A DNA stretch of 64,000 nucleotides, taken from positions 1-64,000 of the forward strand of contig NZ_VFUZ01000012.1 in NCBI RefSeq assembly GCF_006658505.1, read 5' to 3'. The DNA is from Mesorhizobium sp. B2-4-15. GTDB taxonomy: Bacteria; Pseudomonadota; Alphaproteobacteria; Rhizobiales; Rhizobiaceae. Below, one piece after another: positions 51,516 to 60,900 of the stretch; the stretch's first letter is position 1, and each line of letters opens with the position of its first letter. A program made the position numbers and the translations under genes. The notes under the pieces were generated by a model that was not told the DNA's origin, made no database searches, and saw nothing but the letters and a program-made list of their open reading frames with translations.

Positions 51516-53174
51516 TCACCCTTTCCGCTTTTCGACCTCCGCCTTCCGCAGCAGGAACCGCTGGATCTTGCCGCTCGGGGTCTTCGGCAATTCGCTGACG
51601 AAATCGATCTCGCGCGGATAGGCGTGGGCGGAGAGCCGCTTGCGCACGTGCTGCGCCAGCTCCTCGGCGAGCTCGGGGCTGCCCTGATGGGCGGGCGCCA
51701 GGATGACGAAGGCCTTGACGATCTCGGTGCGCCGCGGGTCGGGCACGCCGACCACGGCCGCCTCGGTCACGGCGGGATGTTCGATCAGCGCGCTTTCGAC
51801 ATCGAAGGGGCCGATGCGGTAGCCGGACGAGGTGATGACGTCGTCGGCGCGGCCGATGAAGGAGACCGAGCCGTCCGGCTCGTATTCCACCGTGTCGCCG
51901 GTGCGGTAATAGCCGCCCGCGATGGCCGGCGTCTCGGCCTGGTGGTAGCCGCCGAACCAGCGCAGCGGCGAATTGGCGATGTCGACCGCGAGGATGCCGG
52001 GCTGGTTGGGGCCGAGTTCGCGGCCTTCGTCGTCCAGCACGACCATGCGGTAGCCCGGCATGGCAAAGCCGGCGGAGCCCGCGCGCACGGTGTGCGCGAG
52101 CCCATGATGGTTGTTGACCATCATGCCGTTCTCGGTCTGGCCGTAATGATCGTGGATGGGGGCGGCGAGATGGGCGTCGAACCAGCGGATCACTTCCGGG
52201 TTGAGCGGCTCGCCGGCGCTGCTCACCACGCGCAGCCGGCCCTTGACCCGGGCGGCCGCTTCCGGCCCTTCGGCGAGCAGCAGGCGGAAGGCGGTGGGTG
52301 AGCCGGCAAGGCTGGTGACGCCCAACCGCTCGATGATGTCGTAGGTGCTCCTGGCGTTGAAGGCGCCCTCGTAGAGGGTCGTCGCGATGCCAAGAAGCAG
52401 CGGGCCGGTGATGGCGTAATAAAGGCCATAGGCCCAGCCGGGATCGGCGATGTTCCAGAACACGTCGTCGGGGCGCAGCCCGATCGCGTCGCGCATATAG
52501 GCGCCGAAGGCGAGCAGGGCGCTGAGCGGCACCGGCACGCCCTTGGGCAAGCCTGTCGTTCCGGAAGTCGACATCATCATGAACAGGTCGCCGCCCTTGC
52601 GCATGACGGGTTCGCGGTCGGGAGAGGCGGTGGCGAGGGCGGCGCGGAAATCGATGTCGCCAGCGGGCAAGGCATCACCGGCACCGATGATGGTCGCGAT
52701 GGGCGGGCAGGTCTCGATCTCGTCGAGCTTGCCGCGGTTGGCCGCATTGGTCACCACCAGTTTCGCCCCGCTGTAGCCGAGCCGGTGTTCGATCGCCTTC
52801 GGTCCGAAAGCGGTGAACAACGGCTGGTAGACGGCACCGATGCGCCAGGCGCCGAGGATGAGCGCCACCAGTTCGGGAATGCGCGGCAGCATGCCGGCGA
52901 CGACATCGCCGGGGCCGACGCCCGATTGCCTGAGCAGGTTGCCGACACGGCCCGACATGTCGGCAAGGTCGTCGAAGCTGAATTCGCTCAGCTCGCCGCC
53001 TGCCGAGATCGCGCGCAGGGCCAGCCGGTTCTGGCCGATGTGGCGGCCGCAGCATTCGACATAGGCGTTGACGCCCATCGTCGGGTCACCATAGAGCGTG
53101 GCGATTTCGTCCTCGATGCGAAAGCGCTGAACGGCGTCCTCATAGCGCGGCAAGCCGGTTTCAGTCCTGGTCAT
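51516..53174 (-). CDS. Acyl-CoA synthetase (AMP-forming, acetyl/propionyl-CoA-synthetase-like)
   Basis: 552 residues. The AMP-binding P-loop MMSTSGTTGLPKGVP, the YGQTENGM motif, the hinge region YRTGD through GRADDVITSSGYRIGPFDVESAL and the catalytic Lys in LPKTPSGKIQRFLLR are all present. The family activates a carboxylate with ATP and CoA. Chain-length preference is not evident, and short or medium chain is most likely from the acs-like layout. Monocistronic and convergent to nothing close. Confidence 0.92.
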   Translation of the reverse strand: MTRTETGLPRYEDAVQRFRIEDEIATLYGDPTMGVNAYVECCGRHIGQNRLALRAISAGGELSEFSFDDLADMSGRVGNLLRQSGVGPGDVVAGMLPRIPELVALILGAWRIGAVYQPLFTAFGPKAIEHRLGYSGAKLVVTNAANRGKLDEIETCPPIATIIGAGDALPAGDIDFRAALATASPDREPVMRKGGDLFMMMSTSGTTGLPKGVPVPLSALLAFGAYMRDAIGLRPDDVFWNIADPGWAYGLYYAITGPLLLGIATTLYEGAFNARSTYDIIERLGVTSLAGSPTAFRLLLAEGPEAAARVKGRLRVVSSAGEPLNPEVIRWFDAHLAAPIHDHYGQTENGMMVNNHHGLAHTVRAGSAGFAMPGYRMVVLDDEGRELGPNQPGILAVDIANSPLRWFGGYHQAETPAIAGGYYRTGDTVEYEPDGSVSFIGRADDVITSSGYRIGPFDVESALIEHPAVTEAAVVGVPDPRRTEIVKAFVILAPAHQGSPELAEELAQHVRKRLSAHAYPREIDFVSELPKTPSGKIQRFLLRKAEVEKRKG

Positions 53175-53322
53175 GGCAATCCTCCCTGGCGGCGCCCCAT
53201 CGCATGGCGCGCTGTCGCGGCGACAATGGCATCAGATGGCGCCGATGGGCAACGATCGACGCCTGTCCCTATCCTCTTTGTCGAGGGCGTCGGGCGGGAA
53301 GCGGCGGGGCTAAGACGGGTCC

Positions 53323-54600
53323 CTACTTCTTCAACGGAACGTCGAGCAGGGCGAGCGACATCCCTCCCAACAAATCGAACGCTCTTTGCATTTCGGCCGT
53401 CCCATCGTCCGTGGCTTTCACGCCGCCCGGATCGCGATTTGGCGACGGTGGCGCCACGGTCGTCATCAAGCCGATGCTTTTCGTGACTTCGATATAGCAG
53501 ATGCCGTGCGAGACGCGGTCTCCGAAGTGCTGCACGCAACCGAAATCGACCACCCGTTTTTCTCCGTCCTTGGTCGTGAACGTCGCCTGCGACTTCCTGT
53601 CGAGATGGTCGGCGCCGCCTTCCTCGCGCGACCTCTTGTCGGCCATCGCCTCCATTTGCGCGAATACGTCCGATCCATCGACATGGTAGAGATCGACGAC
53701 ATCCGCTTCCGGACTGGCCGGATCGGTCACCGTCGCCGTGCACCTGATCTTGCTGTCGCCCGTCAGGCGGCCGCAGGTGAAAGTCCCCTGGAAACTGAAA
53801 TTATTGCCCGTCTGGCCATTGATGTTGCCGACGCCTTCCGACAGGGCACCGTTCAGGGCCTCCTCGTTCACGCCGAATGCGTCGAGCGGGGAGGTCGGTA
53901 TGTTCCGCGACGTCGATGACTGCACGGCCTCGGCGCGCGGCGCTGCCGTCTTTATGTGCCAGTCCGAAGTGTCGACATCGCGATTTCCCTCCAGGATGGC
54001 TGCCACGAGCGCGCCGGCGCCGCCGAGCTTGGCCGTCAGCTGGTCGAGCGTTTTCTCGTCGGGTTCGCCGGTAACCGGCAAGCCTGCTTGGCTTTGAAAC
54101 GACTTCAACGCGCTCCTTGTATCCGATCCCGCGTGGGCATCGATCCGGCCCTTGTAGTAGCCCAGCCTGAGCAGCAGGACCTGCGCGAAAATCGTGCGGT
54201 CAAACAGCGCGTTGTCGTCCTGGCTGATGGACTGATTGCGCTCGGAGAAGGTGGTTTGCGTGTGGCACAAGCCTTTCACTGCGAAGGTGCATGCCAATTG
54301 GGCCTGAATGCGTGCATTGACCTCCATGGAGGCCTCACAGGCTATGCCATAGCCGCCATTGTCGCCCGTGGCGACCGCCCCCCATCCGCCCTGGCATTCC
54401 AAGGCCAACTGGCAATTTACGCCTTCTGCTCCCTTGCACTGCTCGAGCGCGCATTTGCGCGCGGCTTCCCTGCTTGTGTAGCCGGAGCACCAACCATAGG
54501 ACTCATCATCGCCGAAGAACACCGCGCCGGCCGCCAGAGTGCTGCCGGCCGGCAAGAGACCAAGCAGAAGACAGCCAAGCATGAGGCAGAGGCGCTTCAT
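53323..54600 (-). CDS. Secreted protein with DUF4189-like and peptidoglycan-binding domains
   Basis: 425 residues from ATG 54600 (MKRLCLMLGCLLLGLLPAG). The upstream frame has no signal. After the signal peptide (1-23) comes a Cys-rich DUF4189-like module (about 25-120, with AVFFGDDESYGWCSGYTSRE and four or more Cys), then a PG_binding_1 module (about 132-195, LLRLGYYKGRIDAHAGSDTRSALKSFQ and LPVTGEPDEKTLDQL), then a linker and a C-terminal region with further Cys residues. It should be periplasmic and held at peptidoglycan. Function unknown. Confidence 0.8.
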   Translation of the reverse strand: MKRLCLMLGCLLLGLLPAGSTLAAGAVFFGDDESYGWCSGYTSREAARKCALEQCKGAEGVNCQLALECQGGWGAVATGDNGGYGIACEASMEVNARIQAQLACTFAVKGLCHTQTTFSERNQSISQDDNALFDRTIFAQVLLLRLGYYKGRIDAHAGSDTRSALKSFQSQAGLPVTGEPDEKTLDQLTAKLGGAGALVAAILEGNRDVDTSDWHIKTAAPRAEAVQSSTSRNIPTSPLDAFGVNEEALNGALSEGVGNINGQTGNNFSFQGTFTCGRLTGDSKIRCTATVTDPASPEADVVDLYHVDGSDVFAQMEAMADKRSREEGGADHLDRKSQATFTTKDGEKRVVDFGCVQHFGDRVSHGICYIEVTKSIGLMTTVAPPSPNRDPGGVKATDDGTAEMQRAFDLLGGMSLALLDVPLKK

Positions 54601-54935
54601 CGCAGCCTCCGATTTGCGGCTCCGAACATCTTTCGCAGGCCGTGACGGCGGCAGCTGTATCCGGCGATGCCGCGGCCAAACGACCATCAATCTGCTCATG
54701 ACGACCAGACCTGACCAGGTCCGCCTTTCGCGGCTTGGGTTTTCGGGCGAGCGTGTGTTTGCCTTGCCAGACATCATCTCACGGCCGCCGGCTCGCGTCC
54801 CCCTTCATAGTGATGAAGACCGCTGCATTTGCGGTGCCTCGCTGTCGGGTCGGTCGAAGCCGCGGCAGGGGAGGCACGCCGCGCAGCGCCTGGCCGGCCC
54901 GAGCGCGGCGGGCAGGGGCCGGATTGCGGGGCCTC
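54601..54935. other. Intergenic, nothing recognised
   Basis: About 335 bp between the peptidoglycan-binding protein gene and the end of a LysR gene, both on the minus strand. No repeat or stress-type promoter found. Confidence 0.4.
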
Positions 54936-55829
54936 TTACAAGTTCGCCTCGGCGAAGATACGCGCCGCCCAGTCGAGGAACACGCGCAAGCGCGGCGAGA
55001 GCTGCCGGTTCTGCGGGTAGAGCGCCGACAGCGGCGTCGGCGAGGGCGGGTAACCGGCCAGCACCTCGACCAGCGTGCCGTCGGCAAGGTCCTTTTCGAA
55101 GCGATAGCGCGGCGCCTGGATAAGGCCGAGCCCAAGCCGCGCCAGGTCGGCGGCGGTGTCGGAATTGTTGGCGGCGACACGGCCGGGCAGCCGAACCTCG
55201 ACGGTCCTGCCGCCGACGGTGAACTCGAAGGGCAGCACCTCGCCGGTGCGCGACGACACGAAGCCCACCGCCTGGTGGCCGTCGAGCGCGTCGGGGGAGG
55301 TGGGCGTGCCGTGACGTTCGAGATAGGCGGGGCTGGCGCAGGTCATTTCGCGGATGACGGCGAGGCGCCGCATGATCATGCCGCTGTCGGGCGGCTCGCC
55401 GACGCGGATGACGCAATCGACACCCTCGCGCACGAGGTCGACCAGCCGGTCGCTCTGGCCGATCTGCAGGTCGATCCTGACATAGCGGGCAAGGAATTCC
55501 GGCAGGCGCGGCAACAGGAATGTGCGGGTGAGCAGCGTGCTGGCATCGATGCGCAGCAGGCCGAACGGCTCGGCATTGCGGAAGGCGGCCTCGGCATCCT
55601 CGATCTCGGCCAGGATCGACAGGCAGCGCCGGTAATAGGCTTCGCCGTCCTGCGTGGCGTTCACCTGCCGCGTGGTGCGCTCCAGAAGCCGCGCGCCGAG
55701 ATGCTCCTCGAGCCGCCGGACCGCCTCCGTCGCGGTTGAACGGGGCAGGCCGAGGTCGGCGGCGGCGGCGGTGAAGCTGCGCCGCTCCAGAACGCGAACG
55801 AAGAGCCGCATCGTATCCAGGCGATCCAT
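54936..55829 (-). CDS. LysR-family transcriptional regulator
   Basis: 297 residues. The N-terminal helix-turn-helix MDRLDTMRLFVRVLERRSFTAAAADLGLPRSTATEAVRRLEEHLG is standard, and the rest is the periplasmic-binding-like effector domain (from about 90). It is divergent from the SDR/tautomerase genes over about 100 bp, so it most likely controls them. The intergenic stretch contains AATAGATAGCTGATTATC, a possible LysR-type palindrome. The inducer is unknown. Confidence 0.92.
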   Translation of the reverse strand: MDRLDTMRLFVRVLERRSFTAAAADLGLPRSTATEAVRRLEEHLGARLLERTTRQVNATQDGEAYYRRCLSILAEIEDAEAAFRNAEPFGLLRIDASTLLTRTFLLPRLPEFLARYVRIDLQIGQSDRLVDLVREGVDCVIRVGEPPDSGMIMRRLAVIREMTCASPAYLERHGTPTSPDALDGHQAVGFVSSRTGEVLPFEFTVGGRTVEVRLPGRVAANNSDTAADLARLGLGLIQAPRYRFEKDLADGTLVEVLAGYPPSPTPLSALYPQNRQLSPRLRVFLDWAARIFAEANL

Positions 55830-55932
55830 GGGCTTTGTTCGCAGTTTCCGAATAGTGATGTCAATAGATAGCTGATTATCCGGAGCATGGCTCGGCCTAT
55901 GTCCGTGTCACCAACAACACGGAGAGACTTTC

Positions 55933-56673
55933 ATGACCAATCAGCAGACCAGAGCGGCGATCGTGACCGGCGCCTCGAGAGGCATCGGCGCGGCCGTTGC
56001 GCGGCGGCTCGCCCGCGACGGCGTGGCCGTCGTCGTAAACTATGCGCGAGGCCGCGCGGAGGCCGAAGCGCTTGTCGACGCGATCGAAGCGGATGGCGGC
56101 AAGGCGGTCGCGGTGCAGGCCGATATCGCCGATCCCGCCGGCATCGCCAGCCTTTTCGATGCCGGCGAGAAGGCGTTCGGCGGCGTCGATATCCTCGTCA
56201 ACAATGCGGGCATCATGAAGACGTCGCCGATTGCGCAGACAGAGGACGCCTCGTTCGACGCGCAGGTCGCGATCAATCTCGGCGGCGTGTTCCGTGGCAT
56301 GCGCGAAGGCGCGCGCCGGCTTCGCGAGGGCGGCCGTATCATCAATTTCTCCAGCAGCGCCGTCGGCTTCCTGCAGCCGGGTTACGGCGTCTACGCCGCC
56401 ACCAAGGCGGCCGTCGAGGCGATGACGCGCATCTTGGCCAAGGAGCTTGGCGCGCGCGGCGTCACCGTCAACGCGGTGGCGCCCGGACCGGTCGAGACGG
56501 CGCTGTTCCTCGATGGCAAGAGCGAGGCGCAGATCGAGGCGATCACCAGGATGATCCCGCTCGGCCGGCTCGGCCAGCCCGACGACATTGCAGGCCTGGT
56601 TTCGTTCCTGGCCGGGCCGGAAAGCGGCTGGGTCAACGGACAAGTGGTCCGCGCCAATGGCGGCGCGATCTGA
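55933..56673 (+). CDS. Short-chain dehydrogenase/reductase
   Basis: 246 residues. The classical SDR set is complete: TGASRGIGAAVARRLA at residues 12-27 for the cofactor, LVNNAGIMK, the catalytic Ser in INFSSSAVG, the pair YAATK, and PGPVETALF. The Arg after the glycine motif and the ARGRAE segment suggest NADP. Likely substrate a 3-oxo compound, not determinable from sequence. Divergent from the LysR gene. The tautomerase gene follows by 61 bp and is probably in the same operon. Confidence 0.92.
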   Translation: MTNQQTRAAIVTGASRGIGAAVARRLARDGVAVVVNYARGRAEAEALVDAIEADGGKAVAVQADIADPAGIASLFDAGEKAFGGVDILVNNAGIMKTSPIAQTEDASFDAQVAINLGGVFRGMREGARRLREGGRIINFSSSAVGFLQPGYGVYAATKAAVEAMTRILAKELGARGVTVNAVAPGPVETALFLDGKSEAQIEAITRMIPLGRLGQPDDIAGLVSFLAGPESGWVNGQVVRANGGAI

Positions 56674-56734
56674 GTCGACGGGCGCCGGCGCTCCTTCACC
56701 ACGAAATCCAGCCTCGAACATAAGGGAAACGATC

Positions 56735-56947
56735 ATGCCATTCGCCAATATCAAAATGCCGCAAGCGGCTCTCTCCCGGGCGCAGAAGGAAGACCTCATC
56801 CATCGCACGACAGCCATGTTCGTCGATCTTTTCGGGGAGGGGGTGCGCCCTTACACGATGGTGCTGGTGGAGGAGGTCGCCGATGGGGGCTATGGCCGGG
56901 CGGACGAAGTGTTCATCGTGCCGGATGCCCATCGCGCCGGTGAATAG
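56735..56947 (+). CDS. 4-oxalocrotonate-tautomerase family protein
   Basis: 70 residues from ATG 56735. The second residue is Pro, the catalytic N-terminal Pro of the tautomerase family after Met removal, in MPFANIKMPQAALS. Then come KEDLIHRTTAMFVDLFGE and VLVEEVADGGYGRAD, which match the small hexameric enzymes. It may isomerise an unsaturated keto acid. The neighbouring SDR and LysR support a small catabolic or detoxification operon. Confidence 0.88.
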   Translation: MPFANIKMPQAALSRAQKEDLIHRTTAMFVDLFGEGVRPYTMVLVEEVADGGYGRADEVFIVPDAHRAGE

Positions 56948-56968
56948 GCGCGTGCAGCCATTAGCCAC

Positions 56969-57877
56969 TCAGCTGCTTGTCGCACCGGCCCAGTCTGCCG
57001 CGATCTCGGCGAATAGCCAGTCGCGGAACGCCCGGACCTTCTTCTGACGCAGCGCGCCGTCGGGATAGACGACGTAGTAGCGGGCGGCGGATTTAAGCGC
57101 GAGGTTGAACGGCCGCACCAATCGTCCCGCCGCAAGGTCGGCCGAGACGAGCGCGCTGCGGCCGAGCAGCACGCCTTCGCCATGCACGGCGGCCTCCACC
57201 GCGAAGGTGGCGGAATCGAAGCGCACGCCGCGTTTGGGGTCGATGTCCTCGACTCCGGCCTGTTGCAGCCACGTCGTCCAGTCGATGCGAAAGGCGTCAT
57301 GGATCAGCTTGTGATGCCGCAGATCCCCAGGCTGGCGCAACGGATGTTCCCCTTGCAGGAGTTCGGGGCTGCAGACGGGGAAGACCTCCTCGTCGGCGAG
57401 GAATTCAGCCGTCACGCCGGCATAGCCGCCCCGGCCATAGCGGATGGCGATGTCGATGCCGTCGCTGACGAAATCGGCGAGCACACCGGAGGTGGAGAGC
57501 CGCACGTCGATGTCGGCGTTGGCGCGGTGGAACCGGTGCAGCCTCGGTACCAGCCAGCGGCCGGCGAAGCCGTCCGACGTGCTGACGTTGAGGATGCGCG
57601 TCGAACGGTCGGGCGTGGCGGCAATGGTGGCGGCGGCGATCTGGTCGAGCGCCTTGCCGGTTTCGGCCGCATAGGCTGCACCCACGGCGGTCAGGCGCAC
57701 GGATCTCGTCCCGCGATCGAAGAGCTGGATGCCCAGCCTGTCTTCGATATTGCGGATGGCGCGGCTGACCGCGCCATGGGTGACATTGAGCTCATCCGCC
57801 GCCTTGGAGAAACTCAAATGCCTGGCGGCGGCGTCGAAGGCGGGCAGGGCAGTGAGGGGCGGCAGTCGGCGCGGCAT
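56969..57877 (-). CDS. LysR-family regulator, GcvA-like
   Basis: 302 residues from ATG 57877 (MPRRLPPLTALPAFDAAARH), the canonical GcvA-like start. The upstream extension is rejected. Helix-turn-helix LSFSKAADELNVTHGAVSRAIRNIEDRLG at about 22-50, effector domain from about 95. It is divergent from the DUF1127-NmrA pair over about 210 bp and probably regulates it. Confidence 0.92.
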   Translation of the reverse strand: MPRRLPPLTALPAFDAAARHLSFSKAADELNVTHGAVSRAIRNIEDRLGIQLFDRGTRSVRLTAVGAAYAAETGKALDQIAAATIAATPDRSTRILNVSTSDGFAGRWLVPRLHRFHRANADIDVRLSTSGVLADFVSDGIDIAIRYGRGGYAGVTAEFLADEEVFPVCSPELLQGEHPLRQPGDLRHHKLIHDAFRIDWTTWLQQAGVEDIDPKRGVRFDSATFAVEAAVHGEGVLLGRSALVSADLAAGRLVRPFNLALKSAARYYVVYPDGALRQKKVRAFRDWLFAEIAADWAGATSS

Positions 57878-58091
57878 GATCTCGACCTGTGAGCGTTGCT
57901 CACAAATCCTGCACAAAGAGTCGTTTGTCGTCCAGCCCGAAAACACCCAATATCCGGGTGTGCCGCGCATCCAGATCGACCTTCGGAACACCGGATGCGC
58001 TGAAATGACCAATCACAGCGTGAGCAATCGTCATGCTCGCCCGTCAGGGCGGCACCGGCGCGCTTGCGCCGAGCGAAACAGGAGACGGACA

Positions 58092-58274
58092 ATGACCTTG
58101 ACCCTTGGACCCATCGGCGCCGCGATGAGCGGCCTTGCCCTGCGAAGCGCGGCAATGTTCGAGCGCCGCCGCACGCTGCGCCAGATTTCCCGGCTTTCCG
58201 ACCGCCGCCTGCATGACATCGGCCTGGAGCGCGACTGGGACGGTTCCATCCTTGGCAATGGGAGGGGGATATGA
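58092..58274 (+). CDS. Small DUF1127 protein
   Basis: 60 residues. The C-terminal RRTLRQISRLSDRRLHDIGLERD is the DUF1127 signature: a short basic helical module seen in alphaproteobacteria, where some members bind RNA or act in small-molecule stress responses. GGAGACGGACA precedes the ATG. It overlaps the next gene by 4 bp (ATGA), so it may act as a translational leader for it. Confidence 0.85.
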   Translation: MTLTLGPIGAAMSGLALRSAAMFERRRTLRQISRLSDRRLHDIGLERDWDGSILGNGRGI

Positions 58275-59167
58275 CCAGCACCCTTATCATCGGCGCCACC
58301 GGGCTGCTCGGCAGCGAGATGGCGAAGGCCAGCGCGCGCAACGGCGATAGCCTCCATGTTCTTCTGCGGCCGGCAACCGCCCGCAATGAAGAGCGGATGC
58401 GCCCGCTGAAGGAGCTCGGCGCCACCGTCCATGTCGGCGATCTCGGCGATTATGACAGCCTCGTGCGCGCTGTCGGCAAGGCCGATCGCGTCATCAGTTC
58501 GGTGCATGTGAGCTCGGCCAGCGAGATGACGCTGGTGCGCGCCGTCAAGGATGTGGGCGTTTCACGCTACGTGCCTTCCGCCGGCTTCGGCCTCGACTTT
58601 GCCGCCGCAGCACCGGGCTCGATCGAACCGCTAGACATCAAGAGAGCCGTCTTCGACGCCGTCAGGCAGGCCGATCTGCCCTATACGGTGATCTACACCA
58701 ACGGCTTCTTCTCGACCTGGGTGGCGACGCTGGGCGACCTGACGCGCTACGGTTCGACGCCCCTGCCGCCGGACGAGGTGACGCTCTATGGCGACGGCAA
58801 TGTGCCGGCGACATTCGTCAGCGAAAAGGATATCGCCGCCGTCACCATGCGCGCGCTGGAGGATCCCGGTGCTGTCCGCCGCGAAATCCGCATCGCGCAG
58901 AACAAGATCACGCAAGGCGCGATGATCGATCTCTGGCGCCAGGTGAGCGGCCGCTCGCCGCGCATCATGCGGCAGAGCGCCGAAGAGCTGGAGAGGATAA
59001 TCGCGCAAGTCCCCGGCCTTGCATTGCTGCGGGCGTTCTGGATCCGCGGCGAGACGGCGCTGGAGACGGCCAATCCTGAAGCGGGCGCGCTTTATCCCGA
59101 GCTGATGTTCGAGACGATTGAAAGCGCCTTCGGGGCGTTGGTGGCGACGAGCGGAACAGGTGGCTAG
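58271..59167 (+). CDS. NmrA-like NAD(P)H-binding oxidoreductase
   Basis: 298 residues. STLIIGATGLLGSEMAKASAR at the N-terminus is an NmrA/isoflavone-reductase cofactor motif, followed by VHVGDLGDYDSLVRAVGKADRVIS and ASEMTLVRAVKDVGVSRYVPSAGF. The catalytic Lys region resembles aromatic-alcohol reductases, but a full match is not evident, and non-catalytic NmrA regulators have the same fold. It is translationally coupled to the DUF1127 gene and divergent from a LysR regulator. Confidence 0.85.
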   Translation: MTSTLIIGATGLLGSEMAKASARNGDSLHVLLRPATARNEERMRPLKELGATVHVGDLGDYDSLVRAVGKADRVISSVHVSSASEMTLVRAVKDVGVSRYVPSAGFGLDFAAAAPGSIEPLDIKRAVFDAVRQADLPYTVIYTNGFFSTWVATLGDLTRYGSTPLPPDEVTLYGDGNVPATFVSEKDIAAVTMRALEDPGAVRREIRIAQNKITQGAMIDLWRQVSGRSPRIMRQSAEELERIIAQVPGLALLRAFWIRGETALETANPEAGALYPELMFETIESAFGALVATSGTGG

Positions 59168-59194
59168 GCTAGGCGCGGCGCCGCATGCCTTGAG

Positions 59195-59370
59195 TTCCTC
59201 GCCCCAGCCGAAAGCGGGGGAGAGGTGGCCGCGAAGCGGCCGGAGAGGGCCTTCGTAAAGCTCCGGCTTTGCAAATGGAACCTCTAGACATATGCGCGAG
59301 GCCGGCGCTGCCCCCCGCTCCGTCTCGGCTTCGCCGAGCCACCTCTCCCCCATTTCATGGGGGCGAGGAA
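59195..59370. repeat. Paired palindromic repeat family D
   Basis: The left arm TTCCTCGCCCCAG...GGGGGAGAGGTGGC is mirrored by GCCACCTCTCCCCCATTTCATGGGGGCGAGGAA. Each half carries its own inner stem (GGCCGCGAAGCGGCC and CTCGGCTTCGCCGAG). A related fragment appears in the VirK tail at about 17470. Confidence 0.8.
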
Positions 59371-59459
59371 CCCAAGCTTTCTGGCCGTTTCGGCCAGCAA
59401 GAGCCTTCAGCCCTTGCCTCCAATGCTGTATTCAGCGGCCGGAGTGCAAGGAGCTTTGG

Positions 59460-60593
59460 ATGACCGCAACCCTTACCGCCCCCGCCGACATCGCCTGGCA
59501 GGATGATATCCGCCAGGGCGTGCGCCATGTGCGCGACCTGGCCTCGCTGCCGCTGTCGCCCGCCGAGCGCGCCGCCGCGCAGGAGGCCGCCAGCCACCAC
59601 AAGGTGCGCGCGCCGAAAGCCTATCTCGACCTGATCGACTGGAACGATCCCGCCGATCCGATCCGGGCACAGGTGATCCCGTCGCCCGGGGAGTTGGAAG
59701 AGGCGGAGGGCGAGCTTGGCGATCCGATCGCCGATCACGAATTCAGCCCGGTGCCCAGGCTGACGCATCGCCATGCCGACCGGGTATTGGTGTTCCCGAC
59801 CTATCAATGCGCGGTCTATTGCCGGTTCTGTTTCCGCAAGGAATCGCTGACCTCGATCGGCCGGGGCTATACGCGCGAGGCGCTGGAGCCGGCGTTGGCC
59901 TATATCGCAGCTCATCCCGAGATCCGGGAGGTGATCCTGACCGGCGGCGACCCGCTGTCGCTGCCGGACAAGGCGCTGGCCGAGATCCGCGCCCGCATCG
60001 AAGCCATTGCCCATGTGCGGCTTCTGCGCGTCCACACGCGCGTGCCGGTGGCGCTGCCTTCGCGCATCACATCGGGGCTGGTCGAGGCGCTGCAGGGCCG
60101 GCTGATGGTTACAATCGTCACCCACTTCAACCACGCGCGCGAGATCACGGACGCTGCCGAGGCAGCCTGCCGGACGATGCGGCAGGCGGGCTTCGTGCTG
60201 CTCAACCAGAGCGTCCTGCTGAAAGGCGTCAACGACAATGTCGAGGTGCTGGAGGAGCTGTGCCGCGAGCTGATGTACCGGCTCGGCGTCAAGCCCTATT
60301 ACCTCCACCATGGCGACCTCGCGCGCGGCATGGCGCACAGACGCACCACGATCGCGGAAGGGCAGGCGCTGGTGGAAGCGCTGAGGGGGCGGCTGTCGGG
60401 TATCTGCAACCCGGTCTATGTGCTCGACCTGCCCGAAGGCGGCGGCAAGGTGCCGCTCGGGCCGTGTCATCTCGAAGGACGGGTCGGGGACAGCTGGCGG
60501 ATACGCGGGCTGGATGGCGCGATGAGAGATTATCGGGAGATCGTCGGCGGGCGGGAGGACCAGTCTCCGAAGAAACCTGCTGCCGGCTCGTAA
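59460..60593 (+). CDS. Lysine-2,3-aminomutase-like radical SAM protein (EpmB/KamA type)
   Basis: 377 residues from ATG 59460. The cluster motif CAVYCRFC with Cys117, Cys121 and Cys124 binds the 4Fe-4S/SAM center. ILTGGDPLSL and LLRVHTRVPVALPSRIT follow, and the protein has the layout of EpmB, which isomerises alpha-lysine for EF-P modification, or of the related KamA. The usual partner (an EF-P lysyl ligase, EpmA) is not adjacent in this window. There is no ribosome-binding site stronger than AAGGAG, 7 bp upstream. Confidence 0.9.
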   Translation: MTATLTAPADIAWQDDIRQGVRHVRDLASLPLSPAERAAAQEAASHHKVRAPKAYLDLIDWNDPADPIRAQVIPSPGELEEAEGELGDPIADHEFSPVPRLTHRHADRVLVFPTYQCAVYCRFCFRKESLTSIGRGYTREALEPALAYIAAHPEIREVILTGGDPLSLPDKALAEIRARIEAIAHVRLLRVHTRVPVALPSRITSGLVEALQGRLMVTIVTHFNHAREITDAAEAACRTMRQAGFVLLNQSVLLKGVNDNVEVLEELCRELMYRLGVKPYYLHHGDLARGMAHRRTTIAEGQALVEALRGRLSGICNPVYVLDLPEGGGKVPLGPCHLEGRVGDSWRIRGLDGAMRDYREIVGGREDQSPKKPAAGS

Positions 60594-60638
60594 GGACGGA
60601 AGGCCTTGAAGCCAGCATCGCGGCCAGCTCTTCACGCC

Positions 60639-60798
60639 CCGTTTACGGCACGGCTATCGCATATGGATTCTTACGCAGAAGGACCCCCACCCCTAACTTG
60701 CCGGGGCGAGCCACGGGTCTCGCCCCGGCAAGTTAGGGGTGGGGCCCCTCATAGGGCGAAAGCCTTGGCCCCATATGCGATAGCCCTGCCGTTTACGG
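60639..60798. mobile_element. MITE-like nested palindrome with flanking direct repeats
   Basis: A 140-bp segment (60649-60788) is flanked by identical 10-bp direct repeats CCGTTTACGG. Its ends form an 18-bp inverted repeat with one mismatch (CACGGCTATCGCATATGG and its complement), and its middle is a perfect 25-bp inverted repeat (60686-60710 with 60719-60743) around CCACGGGT. It carries no ORF. The direct repeats look like a target duplication, but they could be part of the element. Confidence 0.6.
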
Positions 60799-60829
60799 GG
60801 AGAGATGTCCGGCAGGACAGCGAGGGGCA
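60797..60829. repeat. Fragment of repeat family B
   Basis: GGGGAGAGATGTCCGGCAGGACAG...GAGGGGC matches one arm of family B with a few changes and has no mirrored partner. Confidence 0.5.
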
Positions 60830-60900
60830 GCGCCAACGCAAATATTCTGGCTTCGGCCAGAAGCTCGTGAGGCACAGGGCAGGGATAATCGCGTCCGACC

